Shown here piece after piece: positions 1 to 7,897 of a stretch of 64,000 nt of DNA. Below the pieces are notes generated by a model that saw nothing but the letters and a program-made list of their open reading frames with translations, was not told the DNA's origin and did not search any database. Position numbers and translations under genes: made by a program. The stretch comes from JACDAN01 sp963834825 (lineage in GTDB: Bacteria; Actinomycetota; Thermoleophilia; Gaiellales; Gaiellaceae): NCBI GenBank assembly GCA_963834825.1, contig CAWICZ010000010.1, positions 186,001-250,000 on the forward strand, given 5' to 3'. The stretch's first letter is position 1; every line of letters starts with the position of its first letter.

Positions 1-1961
1 ACCCGGGCGCGCAGCGTCGCTACCGCTTCCGCCACCCGACCGCGTCCGGCAAGACGATCGCCGCAGCGGGGTTCGTCGAAGCCGCGCGGACGATGGGCGT
101 CCTCATCCTCACCCACCGGCGCCTGCTCGTCTCGCAGTTCAACCGCGAGCTCACCGAGGAGGGCTACGGCGACCGGCTGGCGCCGGCTGTCACGCGGGGA
201 GAGAAGGCTGAGCGCCCCGACCTGATCACCGTTCAGACGTACGCCTGGTTCGCGCGCCATGTCAAGGATCTCGAGCGGGGCGTCTACCACCTCGTGATCT
301 GCGACGAGGCGCACACCGCACTGGGCGAGAAGACGAGCACGGCGATCCGCACGCTGACCGAGCCGGTCTACATCGGCATGACGGCGACCGAGCAGCTGAT
401 CGCGAAGCAGGTTTCGGACGTCTTCCCGGCCTCGGTCGACGACCTGCCGCTCCAGGACGCCGCGCGGCGCGGGCTGATCGCGCCGCTGCGCAACTTGCGG
501 GTGCCGCCGGCGGCGGCGATCAACTCGGTGCCGATCGTCGGCGGCGACTTCGAGGAGCGGGCGCTGGCCGAGGTCCTCGACCATCAGGCGCTGAACCAGG
601 CAGCGGCAAGCCTCTACCGCGACCGCTTCGACTCGACCCCGGGGATCGTCTACGCGGCCGGCGTCGAACACGCGTACAACCTGGCGCGCGAGTTCCGCGC
701 CGCCGGCCTGAAGGCGGAGGCGGTCAGCGGCCGGACGCCGCCCGTCAAGCTCGCCGAGATCCTCGCCGCCTATGAGCGCGCGGAGATCGACATCCTGATC
801 AACGCGATGCTGCTCGCCGAGGGCTGGAACTCGCCCCGGGCCACGGTCTGCATGCACCTCGCGCCGACAGCGAGCCGGCGCGTCTACCAGCAGCGGATCG
901 GCCGCATCATGCGGCTTCACCCGCGCAAGGAGGCCGGCGTCGTCGTGGACTTCGTCCCCAAGGGCGCGACCCACAACGAGCGCGTGATCTCGCTGCACAG
1001 CCTGCTCGACGCCGACTTCTACCGTGAAGGGGCGCGGGTGACGCCGGCGCCGAGACGCCGGTCTCAGCGCCGAGCGCGCCGCAAGCTCTCACCCGCGCCG
1101 TGGCTTGTCCCCGTGACGCCCGACGTGAGACGGCGCCTTTCGGTCATCGCCCGCGAGTGGCAGCGCGTCGATCCCCGCTACCTCGACGAGGAGGAACAGC
1201 GCTTCTGGGCGACGATCGCCGGCCGGCAAGTCCGCTTCGAGGAGCGCGTCGAGTTCGCGAAGAAGCTGACGGACGGGCGTGCGAGCCGCGGGTGCCTGGA
1301 GCAGTTCCTCTTCACCTGCGCCGCCGAGAACCCGAACCGCCGGTTGCGGATGACGGCGCTGGCCGACCGGGTCTCGATGGGGGTCGACCGAGCAAGCTTC
1401 GACGACCTCGTCACGCTCGTCACCCAGGCCCCGACCTGGGAGAAGGATCGCGCGCAGGGCGTGCGCATCCTCCTGCGGGGCCTGGCCGACGGCAAGGCAG
1501 ACGCGCCCGAGCAGATCCTCTGGCGCTGGACGTGGCGGCTCGCGAGGGCTACCCGCAAGATCCAGGATCGTCGCGCGAGCGCCGAGTACCCCGAGGCCAA
1601 GCGGCTGCTGGGCGCGCTCGCCAACTCGCGGGGCCACCGGCACGAGGAGAACGCGCAGAAGCTGGTCGCAACCGCGCACGAGCTGCCGCTCGAGGTCGGC
1701 GTCGCACTGCTCGCCTCAGCCGAGGGCTACACGCCGAAAGCGACGCGGCTGCTCGAGGCGGCACGCGAGGAGCTCGGAACGGTCGAGGAGGTCGCCGCCG
1801 CCCTCGCGGAGAACCTGCCGCAGCCGAAACTCCAGTCCCGCTCCCGCCGCCGCCGGCGCCGGAGGCGCAAGGGCAAGGGCCAACCGAAGGATCAGGCCGC
1901 GCAGCAGAATGGCGCTCAGCCCGAGGCGGAACCGGCGCCCGAACCAACAACCGCCGAGTGA
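1..1961 (+). CDS. SF2 DEAD/DEAH-box helicase, 5' end outside window
   Basis: ATP-dependent nucleic-acid helicase or translocase of superfamily 2, cut by the left edge of the window; about 652 residues are visible. The Walker A motif TASGKT is encoded at 39-56, upstream of the first in-frame ATG (93), so that ATG is not the real start. Motif II DEAH lies at 303-314, a TAT motif follows (GMTATEQ), and motif VI (QQRIGRIMR) is near 888-914. The second half has no motif I recognise and ends in a strongly basic stretch (a run of nine or more Arg, then KGKG), likely an RNA/DNA-binding tail. The substrate cannot be told. The fold assignment is firm; the cellular role is open. Confidence 0.9.
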   Translation, partial: PGAQRRYRFRHPTASGKTIAAAGFVEAARTMGVLILTHRRLLVSQFNRELTEEGYGDRLAPAVTRGEKAERPDLITVQTYAWFARHVKDLERGVYHLVICDEAHTALGEKTSTAIRTLTEPVYIGMTATEQLIAKQVSDVFPASVDDLPLQDAARRGLIAPLRNLRVPPAAAINSVPIVGGDFEERALAEVLDHQALNQAAASLYRDRFDSTPGIVYAAGVEHAYNLAREFRAAGLKAEAVSGRTPPVKLAEILAAYERAEIDILINAMLLAEGWNSPRATVCMHLAPTASRRVYQQRIGRIMRLHPRKEAGVVVDFVPKGATHNERVISLHSLLDADFYREGARVTPAPRRRSQRRARRKLSPAPWLVPVTPDVRRRLSVIAREWQRVDPRYLDEEEQRFWATIAGRQVRFEERVEFAKKLTDGRASRGCLEQFLFTCAAENPNRRLRMTALADRVSMGVDRASFDDLVTLVTQAPTWEKDRAQGVRILLRGLADGKADAPEQILWRWTWRLARATRKIQDRRASAEYPEAKRLLGALANSRGHRHEENAQKLVATAHELPLEVGVALLASAEGYTPKATRLLEAAREELGTVEEVAAALAENLPQPKLQSRSRRRRRRRRKGKGQPKDQAAQQNGAQPEAEPAPEPTTAE

Positions 1962-1970
1962 GTCGCCGCG

Positions 1971-1996
1971 CGCTGAAAGTCGTGAGGCTTTCAGCG
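1971..1996. terminator. hairpin between convergent genes
   Basis: A perfect 9-bp inverted repeat (CGCTGAAAG / CTTTCAGCG) with an 8-nt loop sits in the 39-bp gap between the convergent helicase and PAC2 genes. There is no U-tract on either strand, so a bidirectional terminator or mRNA 3'-end stabiliser is inferred from position only. Confidence 0.5.
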
Positions 1997-2000
1997 AAAA

Positions 2001-2888
2001 CTATTGGTCGGTAGCGGCGTCCGGCTCGCCGTTCTTGCGGTCTCGCTCGCGCAGGAAGCGCGTCAGCTCGGCGGCTAGCGCTTCCCCCGAGGGCAGGTCG
2101 CTCTCGTCCATCTCGTCTGCACGCTGCTCGAGATCGTCGACGTAGGCCTGTGTGTCCGCGTCCGCGGCGACGGCCCGGCTCACCTGCTCCTCGTAGCCCT
2201 CGGCGGCCTCTCGCAGCTCCGACGCGTCGATCTCGACGTCGAGCAGGGAAGACAGGCGCTCGCACAACGCAAGTGCGGCCCGCGGGCTCGGCGTCAGTGA
2301 GACATAGTGAGGGACCGCCGCCCACAGACTCACCGAGGGGACGCTCTCCTCGCGGCAGGCGTCGTGGAGGACCCCGACGATGCCGGTCGGGCCCTCGTAG
2401 CGTGACGCCTGCAGCCCGAGCCGCTCGACGAGCTCCGGGTCGCTGGCGCTTCCCGTCACCGGGCTGGGACGTGTGTGCGGAACGTCGGCCAGGAGCGAGC
2501 CGAGGCTGACGAAGAGCTCGACGCTGAGCTCGGTCGCATAGTCGACCACGAGGCGCGTGAACCGCCGCCAGCGCAGGTTGGGCTCGACGCCGAGCAGGAG
2601 AACGACATCGCGCTCGAACCCCGGCGGCCGTGCCCGGTAGAACGCCGTCTCCGGCCAGTCGATCTGCCGGGTCAGCCCCTCGACCAGCTTGACATGTGGC
2701 CGCGTCGCCTGGAAGTCGAAGAACTCCTCGGGGTCGACGTCGGCGAGCTGCTCCGCGTCCCAGAGCCGCGCGAGGTAGCCGGCGGCGAGCGACGCGCCCT
2801 GGCCGCCGTCGTTCCAGCCGCGGAAGGCCGAGATCAGGATCGGCCGCTCGAGAGCGGGACGCTCGTGAATGCGAAGCTCGTCGGTCAT
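2001..2888 (-). CDS. PAC2 family protein
   Basis: Member of the PAC2 family, named after the eukaryotic proteasome assembly chaperone. It is 295 residues long, normal for the actinobacterial form. The N-terminus has the family signature around AFRGWNDGGQGAS (residues ~23-35), followed by the alternating alpha/beta pattern of the PAC2 fold. The C-terminal third is acidic and predicted helical, with many Glu/Asp. The start is ATG. Its role in bacteria is not settled; a link to the actinobacterial proteasome has been proposed for the family, but nothing in this neighbourhood (no pup, prc or mpa genes) supports it here. The gene is cytosolic, with no signal peptide or membrane segment. It lies just downstream of the heme A synthase gene on the same strand. 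Confidence 0.85.
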   Translation of the reverse strand: MTDELRIHERPALERPILISAFRGWNDGGQGASLAAGYLARLWDAEQLADVDPEEFFDFQATRPHVKLVEGLTRQIDWPETAFYRARPPGFERDVVLLLGVEPNLRWRRFTRLVVDYATELSVELFVSLGSLLADVPHTRPSPVTGSASDPELVERLGLQASRYEGPTGIVGVLHDACREESVPSVSLWAAVPHYVSLTPSPRAALALCERLSSLLDVEIDASELREAAEGYEEQVSRAVAADADTQAYVDDLEQRADEMDESDLPSGEALAAELTRFLRERDRKNGEPDAATDQ

Positions 2889-2897
2889 CGGTTCAGG

Positions 2898-3779
2898 TTA
2901 TCCAGTCTGTGGCGCCAGCCACGCCGGCGGCCGCCAGAGCATGTAGACGAGGGCGACGGTGAGCGACCAAACCGCCGCCGCGAGAGCGACGTGGACGGCG
3001 ACGATCCCCCACGGGAGCTCCAAGCGCCACTGGAGCTCACCAACCGCCATTTGCACCAGGAGGACGCCGAGGAGCGCGAGCGCGAAGCGGAAGAGCCGCG
3101 GCGCGAGCTCCCGGCGGGCGGCGAGCACGCCGAGGACGAAGAGGAAGACACACCCGAACACCGCCGTGATCCTGACGTGGAGGTAGAGGGCGTCGTCCAG
3201 GTGCCAGAGTCGCTTGACCACGTCCGGGTCGCCCGAGTGCGGGCCGGCAGCGGTCGAGAACGTGCCCGTCACGACCAACGCCAGACAGGCGGCGACCAAT
3301 GCGATGCCGGCCCAGCGGAGATCCCGTTGCATCGAGATCCGCGCGCCGCCCCGCTCCTCTCGCACCGCCTCCAGCGCAACGACGATCGCGCCCCCAAGCG
3401 CGAGGAGCGCGAGGAGGAAGTGAACGATCACGATCTCCGGCGGCAGGTCGTAGCGGATTGTCGCCAGCCCGAGCGGCGCCTCGACCACGGTCAGAACCGC
3501 GACGGCGAGCGCCGTCCAGAACACCCACCGTGCGCGCTTCCGAGCGAACCAGGCGACGAGAAGCGAGAGCGTGATCGGGAAAATGCCGAACACGCGGTTC
3601 CCGAACTCGACGAAGGCATGGTGGTCGGCCTCGGGAAAGAACGCCCCTTCCTCGCAACCAGGCCAGCCCTCGCAGCCCAGCCCGGAGCCCGTCAACCGGA
3701 CGAGCGAGCCGGTGATGATGATCACGTAGAGGGCGACGGCAGATGCGACCGCGAGCCGGCGGAACCACGTTGCGTTCAG
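2898..3779 (-). CDS. ctaA: heme A synthase (CtaA/COX15)
   Basis: Membrane enzyme that oxidises heme O to heme A for cytochrome aa3 oxidase. The motif TGSLVRLTGSGLGC with GWPGC just after it, and a conserved His in the EFGNRVFG region, identify CtaA; about seven to eight hydrophobic helices can be seen. The first ordinary start (GTG at 3725) would remove most of helix 1. The frame is open upstream and encodes the missing helix (LNATWFRRLAVASAVALYV), so I place the start at a CTG at 3779 that overlaps the TGA of the upstream hydrolase. That gives ~293 residues, the usual length. The rare CTG start is inference; a sequence error near the start is the alternative. It is last in a leftward run with apgM and the hydrolase. 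Confidence 0.85.
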   Translation of the reverse strand: MNATWFRRLAVASAVALYVIIITGSLVRLTGSGLGCEGWPGCEEGAFFPEADHHAFVEFGNRVFGIFPITLSLLVAWFARKRARWVFWTALAVAVLTVVEAPLGLATIRYDLPPEIVIVHFLLALLALGGAIVVALEAVREERGGARISMQRDLRWAGIALVAACLALVVTGTFSTAAGPHSGDPDVVKRLWHLDDALYLHVRITAVFGCVFLFVLGVLAARRELAPRLFRFALALLGVLLVQMAVGELQWRLELPWGIVAVHVALAAAVWSLTVALVYMLWRPPAWLAPQTG

Positions 3780-4651
3780 GCTGCCTCCGCCCGCTCCATG
3801 AAGTCCGTGAGGACGGCGCGGAACCGTTCGGGCTCCTCGACGAAGGCCGTGTGCGAGCTTTCCTCAAACAAGACTCGCTCGGCGCCGGGAATGCCCCGTT
3901 GCGCCTCCTCGGCGAGCTTGGGCGTGCACTCGTCGTAGCGGCCGGACGTGATCAGCGTCGGCACGTCGATCTCGGCGAGCCGGTGACGGACGTCCCAGTC
4001 ACGAAGCTTCCCGTTGGGGTTCCATTCGCTCTGGCCCCAGAGCGACTCATAGACCGCCCGATTCTTCGCGGCCCGCCCCCGCACGACACACGCCGGCAGG
4101 GGTTCGACGCGGCAGATGTGGCGCCGCCAGAACTCCTCTTCGGCCGCCTCGTACTCCGGATCGTCGGTCGTTCCCGCCGCCTCGTGCCTGGCCAGGACTC
4201 GCTGAACGTCCTCGGGCAGCTCGTCGCGGAGGCGCTTCGCCTCGGCCTTCCAGGTTTCCGAGGCGGTCGGCGGCGAGTTGAGGGTGAGGCTGACGAGCCC
4301 GGCCGGCCGGGTCAGCGCGTACTCGATGCCGAGCATCGAGCCCCACGAGGAGCCGAGCAGGTGAATCCGTTCGAGTCCAAGTTCCCGGCGAACAGCACCG
4401 ATCTCGTCGACGAAGAGCTCGACGGTCCAGAGATCGGGGTCGTCGGGGCGGTCCGAGGCGCCGCACCCGAGCTGGTCGTAGAAGACGACACGTCGACCCT
4501 CCTCTGCCAGCGTCTCGAGCGGCTCGAAGCTGTGGTGCGACGAGCCGGGCCCGCCGTGGAGGCAGACGAGCGGGATCCCGCCCGAGGGACCGACGTCCCG
4601 AAACCAGGTCTCGAAGCCCCGGAACGGGATCCGCCCCTCGACTGCCCTCAC
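3776..4651 (-). CDS. proline iminopeptidase-like alpha/beta hydrolase (S33)
   Basis: Alpha/beta hydrolase of peptidase family S33 that probably releases N-terminal residues (proline or others) from short peptides. It is 291 residues. The oxyanion motif HGGPGSS is near residues 32-38, the nucleophile elbow GSSWGS near 100-105, and Asp and His candidates lie near the C-terminus (SGRYDE and ESSHTA), with the usual helical cap between. No signal peptide is visible, so it is cytosolic. The ATG overlaps the stop of the upstream phosphoglycerate mutase (ATGA) and its own stop overlaps the proposed ctaA start, so the three genes are probably translated as a unit. Substrate specificity cannot be read from the sequence. 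Confidence 0.87.
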   Translation of the reverse strand: MRAVEGRIPFRGFETWFRDVGPSGGIPLVCLHGGPGSSHHSFEPLETLAEEGRRVVFYDQLGCGASDRPDDPDLWTVELFVDEIGAVRRELGLERIHLLGSSWGSMLGIEYALTRPAGLVSLTLNSPPTASETWKAEAKRLRDELPEDVQRVLARHEAAGTTDDPEYEAAEEEFWRRHICRVEPLPACVVRGRAAKNRAVYESLWGQSEWNPNGKLRDWDVRHRLAEIDVPTLITSGRYDECTPKLAEEAQRGIPGAERVLFEESSHTAFVEEPERFRAVLTDFMERAEAA

Positions 4652-5898
4652 GGGATCAACGGCTCCAGCACTGCCGGGTACCCGTCGGCTCCGGCGAACG
4701 GTGTCGGCCGCGAGCCCAGGAAGAGGGGCCGGTCGGCGGCGTTCAGGAGCAGCGGCATCAGATCGGGCCCACGGAGATGGCCGAGGATCCCACGCGAGCA
4801 GTCGAGCTCGCCGAAGGAGTCGACGTCGTCGGCCCTGATGCCCGGGCCTGCGACGACGAGGGGCACTGGATCGCCTGAATGGATGACCTCCGGGTACGCG
4901 GGCGTGGCGTGGTCGCCGGTCACGCAGACCACCGCTGCACTCGTGGGCAAGTCGACGAGCTCCGAATCGAGCTGCTCAATCGTCCGCTGCTTGATCGCGG
5001 GATCCTTCGTGTGACCGGCCGCGTCGGTCGCCTTCAGGTGCGCGAAGACGAACGTGTCGCCGGCCTCGAGCCGGGCGCGGATCACCTCGAGGCGCCGACG
5101 GAGGTCGGCCGCCGGGTCGGGCGTCTCCGGCGCATGGAGCGGCTCGAGCCCGACGGAGCGAGCGAGCCCGTGCATGAAGCGCGAGTCGGCGATGAACGAT
5201 CCGGTGAGGCCGTGTCGCTCGAGGAATGTCGGTGCGGGGCGGACGCGCCCCCACCACTTGAGCGTGATCACGTTGAAACGCTCTCCTGCGAGCCGCTCGA
5301 TCACCTGCCGGGACCAGGCCTCCGCCGCCCGGGCCGTGCGCTCGGCGTCCGGATGTGCAGCCTGCGGTCTCAGGACCGGGTGGCGGTCGCGGAAGAACGC
5401 GTCGGAATCAGTCACTCGGTCGTCGCCCCCGCCCGACACGCGCAGAATTGCCTCACCGCGCCTCAGGTGGTCGAGGCTGAAGCGAAGGCCGTCGATCTCG
5501 ATCCCGTCGCAGCGCTCGACCAGCGCCCGCGCTTCATCCTCGTCCTCGCCGTAGCGCGGACGTCCCGTCAGCCAGAGCTCCCCGTTCCGGTTCTCCGCGG
5601 GTCGCAGCGCGGCGAACGCGACGACGTCGTCGGGGTCGAGCGCCTGCCCTGCGCCCAGAGCCTCCAGCACGGCCCGGTTCGGAAACTCGTCCGCGCGGTA
5701 GCCGAGCATCGACCAGTGCGCGACCTCGCTCGAGGGCGCCCGTCCTGGCCCGATCGCGTAGAGCACGCCGCACGAGCCACCCGCTGCGACTGCATCGAGG
5801 TTCGGCGTCGCCGCGGCTTCGTTGGCGGTGCGCCCGCCGAGAGCAGGATGCGCGCGGTCCCCGAGCCCGTCGAGGAGCAGAACGACGATCGGATGCAC
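4648..5898 (-). CDS. apgM: cofactor-independent phosphoglycerate mutase, archaeal ApgM type
   Basis: Alkaline-phosphatase superfamily enzyme that interconverts 3- and 2-phosphoglycerate in glycolysis and gluconeogenesis. It is 416 residues, close to archaeal ApgM (~400-410) and shorter than bacterial GpmI (~510). The metal-binding start VLLLDGLGD and the phosphoserine loop around GRAPSSEVAHWSMLGY are visible, as are a C-terminal GDHATP and the HSGDPVP motif. The GTG at 5898 is chosen because translation upstream of it runs into the palindromic repeat and matches nothing in the family. The stop overlaps the next gene's start. ApgM in an actinobacterium is known from some deep lineages; related phosphopentomutase or phosphonopyruvate-decarboxylase-like roles are less likely. 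Confidence 0.85.
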   Translation of the reverse strand: MHPIVVLLLDGLGDRAHPALGGRTANEAAATPNLDAVAAGGSCGVLYAIGPGRAPSSEVAHWSMLGYRADEFPNRAVLEALGAGQALDPDDVVAFAALRPAENRNGELWLTGRPRYGEDEDEARALVERCDGIEIDGLRFSLDHLRRGEAILRVSGGGDDRVTDSDAFFRDRHPVLRPQAAHPDAERTARAAEAWSRQVIERLAGERFNVITLKWWGRVRPAPTFLERHGLTGSFIADSRFMHGLARSVGLEPLHAPETPDPAADLRRRLEVIRARLEAGDTFVFAHLKATDAAGHTKDPAIKQRTIEQLDSELVDLPTSAAVVCVTGDHATPAYPEVIHSGDPVPLVVAGPGIRADDVDSFGELDCSRGILGHLRGPDLMPLLLNAADRPLFLGSRPTPFAGADGYPAVLEPLIP

Positions 5899-5908
5899 GG
5901 AGGGAACG

Positions 5909-6077
5909 CTAGTGCCCCGCCCAGTGATGCCGCCGCGCTTCTGGGTCGCGAGCACCAAGCCAGAGTGCGCACTCCGACGAGGCAAGGCTGAAGAGCCTTG
6001 GTGAGGAGGAGGGTGTGCTCTGGCGCAGCGTGATCGCGGGCCAGAAGCCCGGCATGTATTGCTGGGTGGGGCACTAG
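5909..6077. repeat. structured palindromic repeat, copy A
   Basis: A 169-bp element with perfect 10-bp inverted ends (CTAGTGCCCC / GGGGCACTAG) and a long imperfect hairpin arm: ATGCCG, TTCTGG, CGCGA and GCCAGAG on the left each pair with counterparts on the right. The centre holds a small hairpin, CAAGGCT-GAAG-AGCCTTG. A second copy, highly similar along its whole length, lies at 14499-14666. The right-hand CTAG supplies the TAG stop codon of the NadM-like gene. The left end lies just upstream of the apgM start. It could be a MITE-like element, a REP-like palindrome or a structured RNA; no transposase is visible nearby. Confidence 0.85.
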
Positions 6078-6610
6078 ACGGGCAGGCGTTCGTGTTCGCG
6101 AATGACCCGCGCGACGCCCTGGGGAACGAGCGATTCCCAGTCGCCACCCGTCCGCAGCGTCTCCCGCACCTCGGCGCCGGAGACCTCCTTCTCTGCGCCC
6201 TCGTCGAGGACGACGACCTCGTAGCCGGCGTCGCGCAGCCTCTCGAGCTTCGTCCCGCCCCAGTCGCTGAACAGCCTCAGGTACTGGGTCACGCCGTCGG
6301 GCACATAGGCCGGCCAGAGCTCGGGCTCGTTGACCGGGAACGGGATCACGTGAACGCGCGCAAGGTCGAGCCCGAGGTCGAGCGCCGCCGCCTTGACCAT
6401 CAGCTGGCGCTCGGCATACGACCAGGGATTCGACTCGGGCAGGTGTCGAGCCGGGTCGCTCCGCTCAGGTCGAATCCGCGCCGGATCGGGATTGGTAATC
6501 CCCACATACAGCTCGGCACAGCGCTCGGATGCGCCCCTGAGGTACTCGAGGTGGCCGCGATGGAAGGGTTGGAACCGCCCGTGGATCATCCCGCGCCCAG
6601 CGCGGGTCAT
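6074..6610 (-). CDS. nicotinamide-nucleotide adenylyltransferase-like (NadM type)
   Basis: Nucleotidyltransferase of the cytidylyltransferase-like (HxGH) superfamily, best matched to archaeal NadM, which joins NMN and ATP to make NAD. The motif GRFQPFHRGHLE near residues 11-22 binds ATP, and SGAEVRETL near the C-terminus corresponds to the second signature (ISGTxIR). It is 178 residues, the normal length for NadM. Its ATG overlaps the selD stop (ATGA). Its TAG stop is inside the terminal CTAG of the palindromic repeat. A glutamine-dependent NAD synthase lies 9 kb away, but no bacterial NadD is visible in this window. Pantetheine-phosphate or other adenylyltransferase activity cannot be excluded. 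Confidence 0.82.
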   Translation of the reverse strand: MTRAGRGMIHGRFQPFHRGHLEYLRGASERCAELYVGITNPDPARIRPERSDPARHLPESNPWSYAERQLMVKAAALDLGLDLARVHVIPFPVNEPELWPAYVPDGVTQYLRLFSDWGGTKLERLRDAGYEVVVLDEGAEKEVSGAEVRETLRTGGDWESLVPQGVARVIREHERLPV

Positions 6611-7701
6611 TGCACGAGGACTCCGACGCCTTCCTCGACCCGGCCGATGCGGCGCAGGAACAACCGTCGCGCCGCGAACTCCGCCTCGAGCGTGGCGGCC
6701 CGCTCCGCCGGAACCGACACGAGCAGGCCTCCGGCCGTCTGCGGGTCGAAGCCGATCGCCTCGAGCGCCGGAGGCACGTCCGCGAGCTCCATGTGCGGGC
6801 CCGCGAACTCTCGGTTGCGCGGGTCGCCGCTCGTGCGGATTCCCTTCCGCGCCAGGTCGAGCGCCCCGTCGATCGCCGGGAAACGCTCGGACTCGAGCGT
6901 GATCCGGACCTCGCTCCGCTCCGCCACCTCGTGAGCGTGACCGAAGAGCCCGAAGCCGGTGACGTCGGTGACCGCGCTCGGCTCGAACGAGCGCAGGACG
7001 TCGGCCGCGTCCTTGTTCAGCGTCCGCATCCAGCGCACCGCCCGCTCCAGCTGCTGCGTGCCCGCGTCTCCAGCCTTGTAGCCCGACATGATCAGGCCCG
7101 TCCCGAGCGGCTTGGTGACGAACAACACGTCACCGGGCCGCGCTCCGCTCTTCGGCCAGAGGCCGTCGGGGTGCACCGTCCCGATGACAGCCAGGCCGTA
7201 CTTCGGCTCCTCGTCGCGAATCGTGTGTCCGCCGGCGAGCAGCGCGCCGGCCGCGCGGACCTGCTCGTCCGCGGCGGCAAAGATCGCGCCCAACATCTCG
7301 ATCGGAAGCGACTCGGGAAAGGCGGCGATCGAGAGCGCGAGGATCGGAGTGCCGCCCATCGCGAACACGTCGTTGAGCGCGTTCGTGGCCGCGATCGCGC
7401 CGTAGTCCGACGGGTCGTCGACGACGGGCGGGAAGAAGTCGAGCGTGAAGATCAGCGCGCGCTCGTCGTCGAGCCGGTAGACGGCCGCATCGTCGGCTGG
7501 AGCAAGCCCGACGAGCAGGTTCTCCGAGTCAACCGGGACGAAGCCACGCAGCAGCTCCTCGAGCCGTGCGGCCGAGTACTTCGCCGCGCAACCTCCGCAT
7601 GACGCGAGGTCGGTGAGCTTGACCGTTGCGGAACCGAACTCGATCGGGGCCAACCCTCCCTGGGGATCGGGAATGGTGCCTGGGACTCTGACTAAGCGCA
7701 A
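6607..7701 (-). CDS. selD: selenide, water dikinase (SelD)
   Basis: Makes selenophosphate from selenide and ATP, the selenium donor for selenocysteine, 2-selenouridine tRNA and selenium-dependent molybdenum enzymes. The catalytic segment CGGCAAK (residues ~35-41) has cysteine, encoded by TGC, at the position that is selenocysteine in some homologues, with the essential Lys next to it. The glycine-rich AIRS/PurM-like fold is evident (ALNDVFAMGG, AGGHTIRD, TDVTGFGLFGH). It has 364 residues from a TTG start; a TTG about 17 codons further in would also leave the domain intact. No selA, selB, selU or tRNA-Sec is seen in this window. It is first in a leftward pair with the NadM-like gene. Confidence 0.92.
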   Translation of the reverse strand: MRLVRVPGTIPDPQGGLAPIEFGSATVKLTDLASCGGCAAKYSAARLEELLRGFVPVDSENLLVGLAPADDAAVYRLDDERALIFTLDFFPPVVDDPSDYGAIAATNALNDVFAMGGTPILALSIAAFPESLPIEMLGAIFAAADEQVRAAGALLAGGHTIRDEEPKYGLAVIGTVHPDGLWPKSGARPGDVLFVTKPLGTGLIMSGYKAGDAGTQQLERAVRWMRTLNKDAADVLRSFEPSAVTDVTGFGLFGHAHEVAERSEVRITLESERFPAIDGALDLARKGIRTSGDPRNREFAGPHMELADVPPALEAIGFDPQTAGGLLVSVPAERAATLEAEFAARRLFLRRIGRVEEGVGVLVQ

Positions 7702-7776
7702 CGTGAACCGTTACAGGCTCATTCCCGCAGTGAAGAGATTCTCGGCGCCCGGGTGGCAAGACCCGTTAGGAGCTAG

Positions 7777-7881
7777 CTAGGGGCCGACGATCGAGCCGTC
7801 GAAGAAGCCGCCACCGCTCATGGCAGCGACGATCGCGAGCACGACGAGTACGAGCAATAGGATGCGATCTAGCCGCAGCAA
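7777..7881 (-). CDS. small single-span membrane peptide
   Basis: A 34-residue peptide: a short basic N-terminus (LRLDR), one hydrophobic helix (ILLLVLVVLAIVAAM) and a glycine-rich tail (SGGGFFDG). A strong Shine-Dalgarno sequence, AAGGAGG, is followed after five bases by the TTG at 7881; a GTG two codons upstream overlaps the SD and is less likely. It begins 16 bases after the stop of the XRE-TPR gene on the same strand, so it is probably co-transcribed. I recognise no family. Membrane location is inferred from hydrophobicity. Confidence is moderate because the peptide is very short, but SD, spacing and helix agree. Confidence 0.6.
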   Translation of the reverse strand: MLRLDRILLLVLVVLAIVAAMSGGGFFDGSIVGP

Positions 7882-7897
7882 ACTCACCTCCTTCCCG

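Noticed and set aside
6607..7701. Selenocysteine codon in selD
   Set aside because: The catalytic codons read TGC for both cysteines in CGGCAAK; no in-frame TGA is needed.
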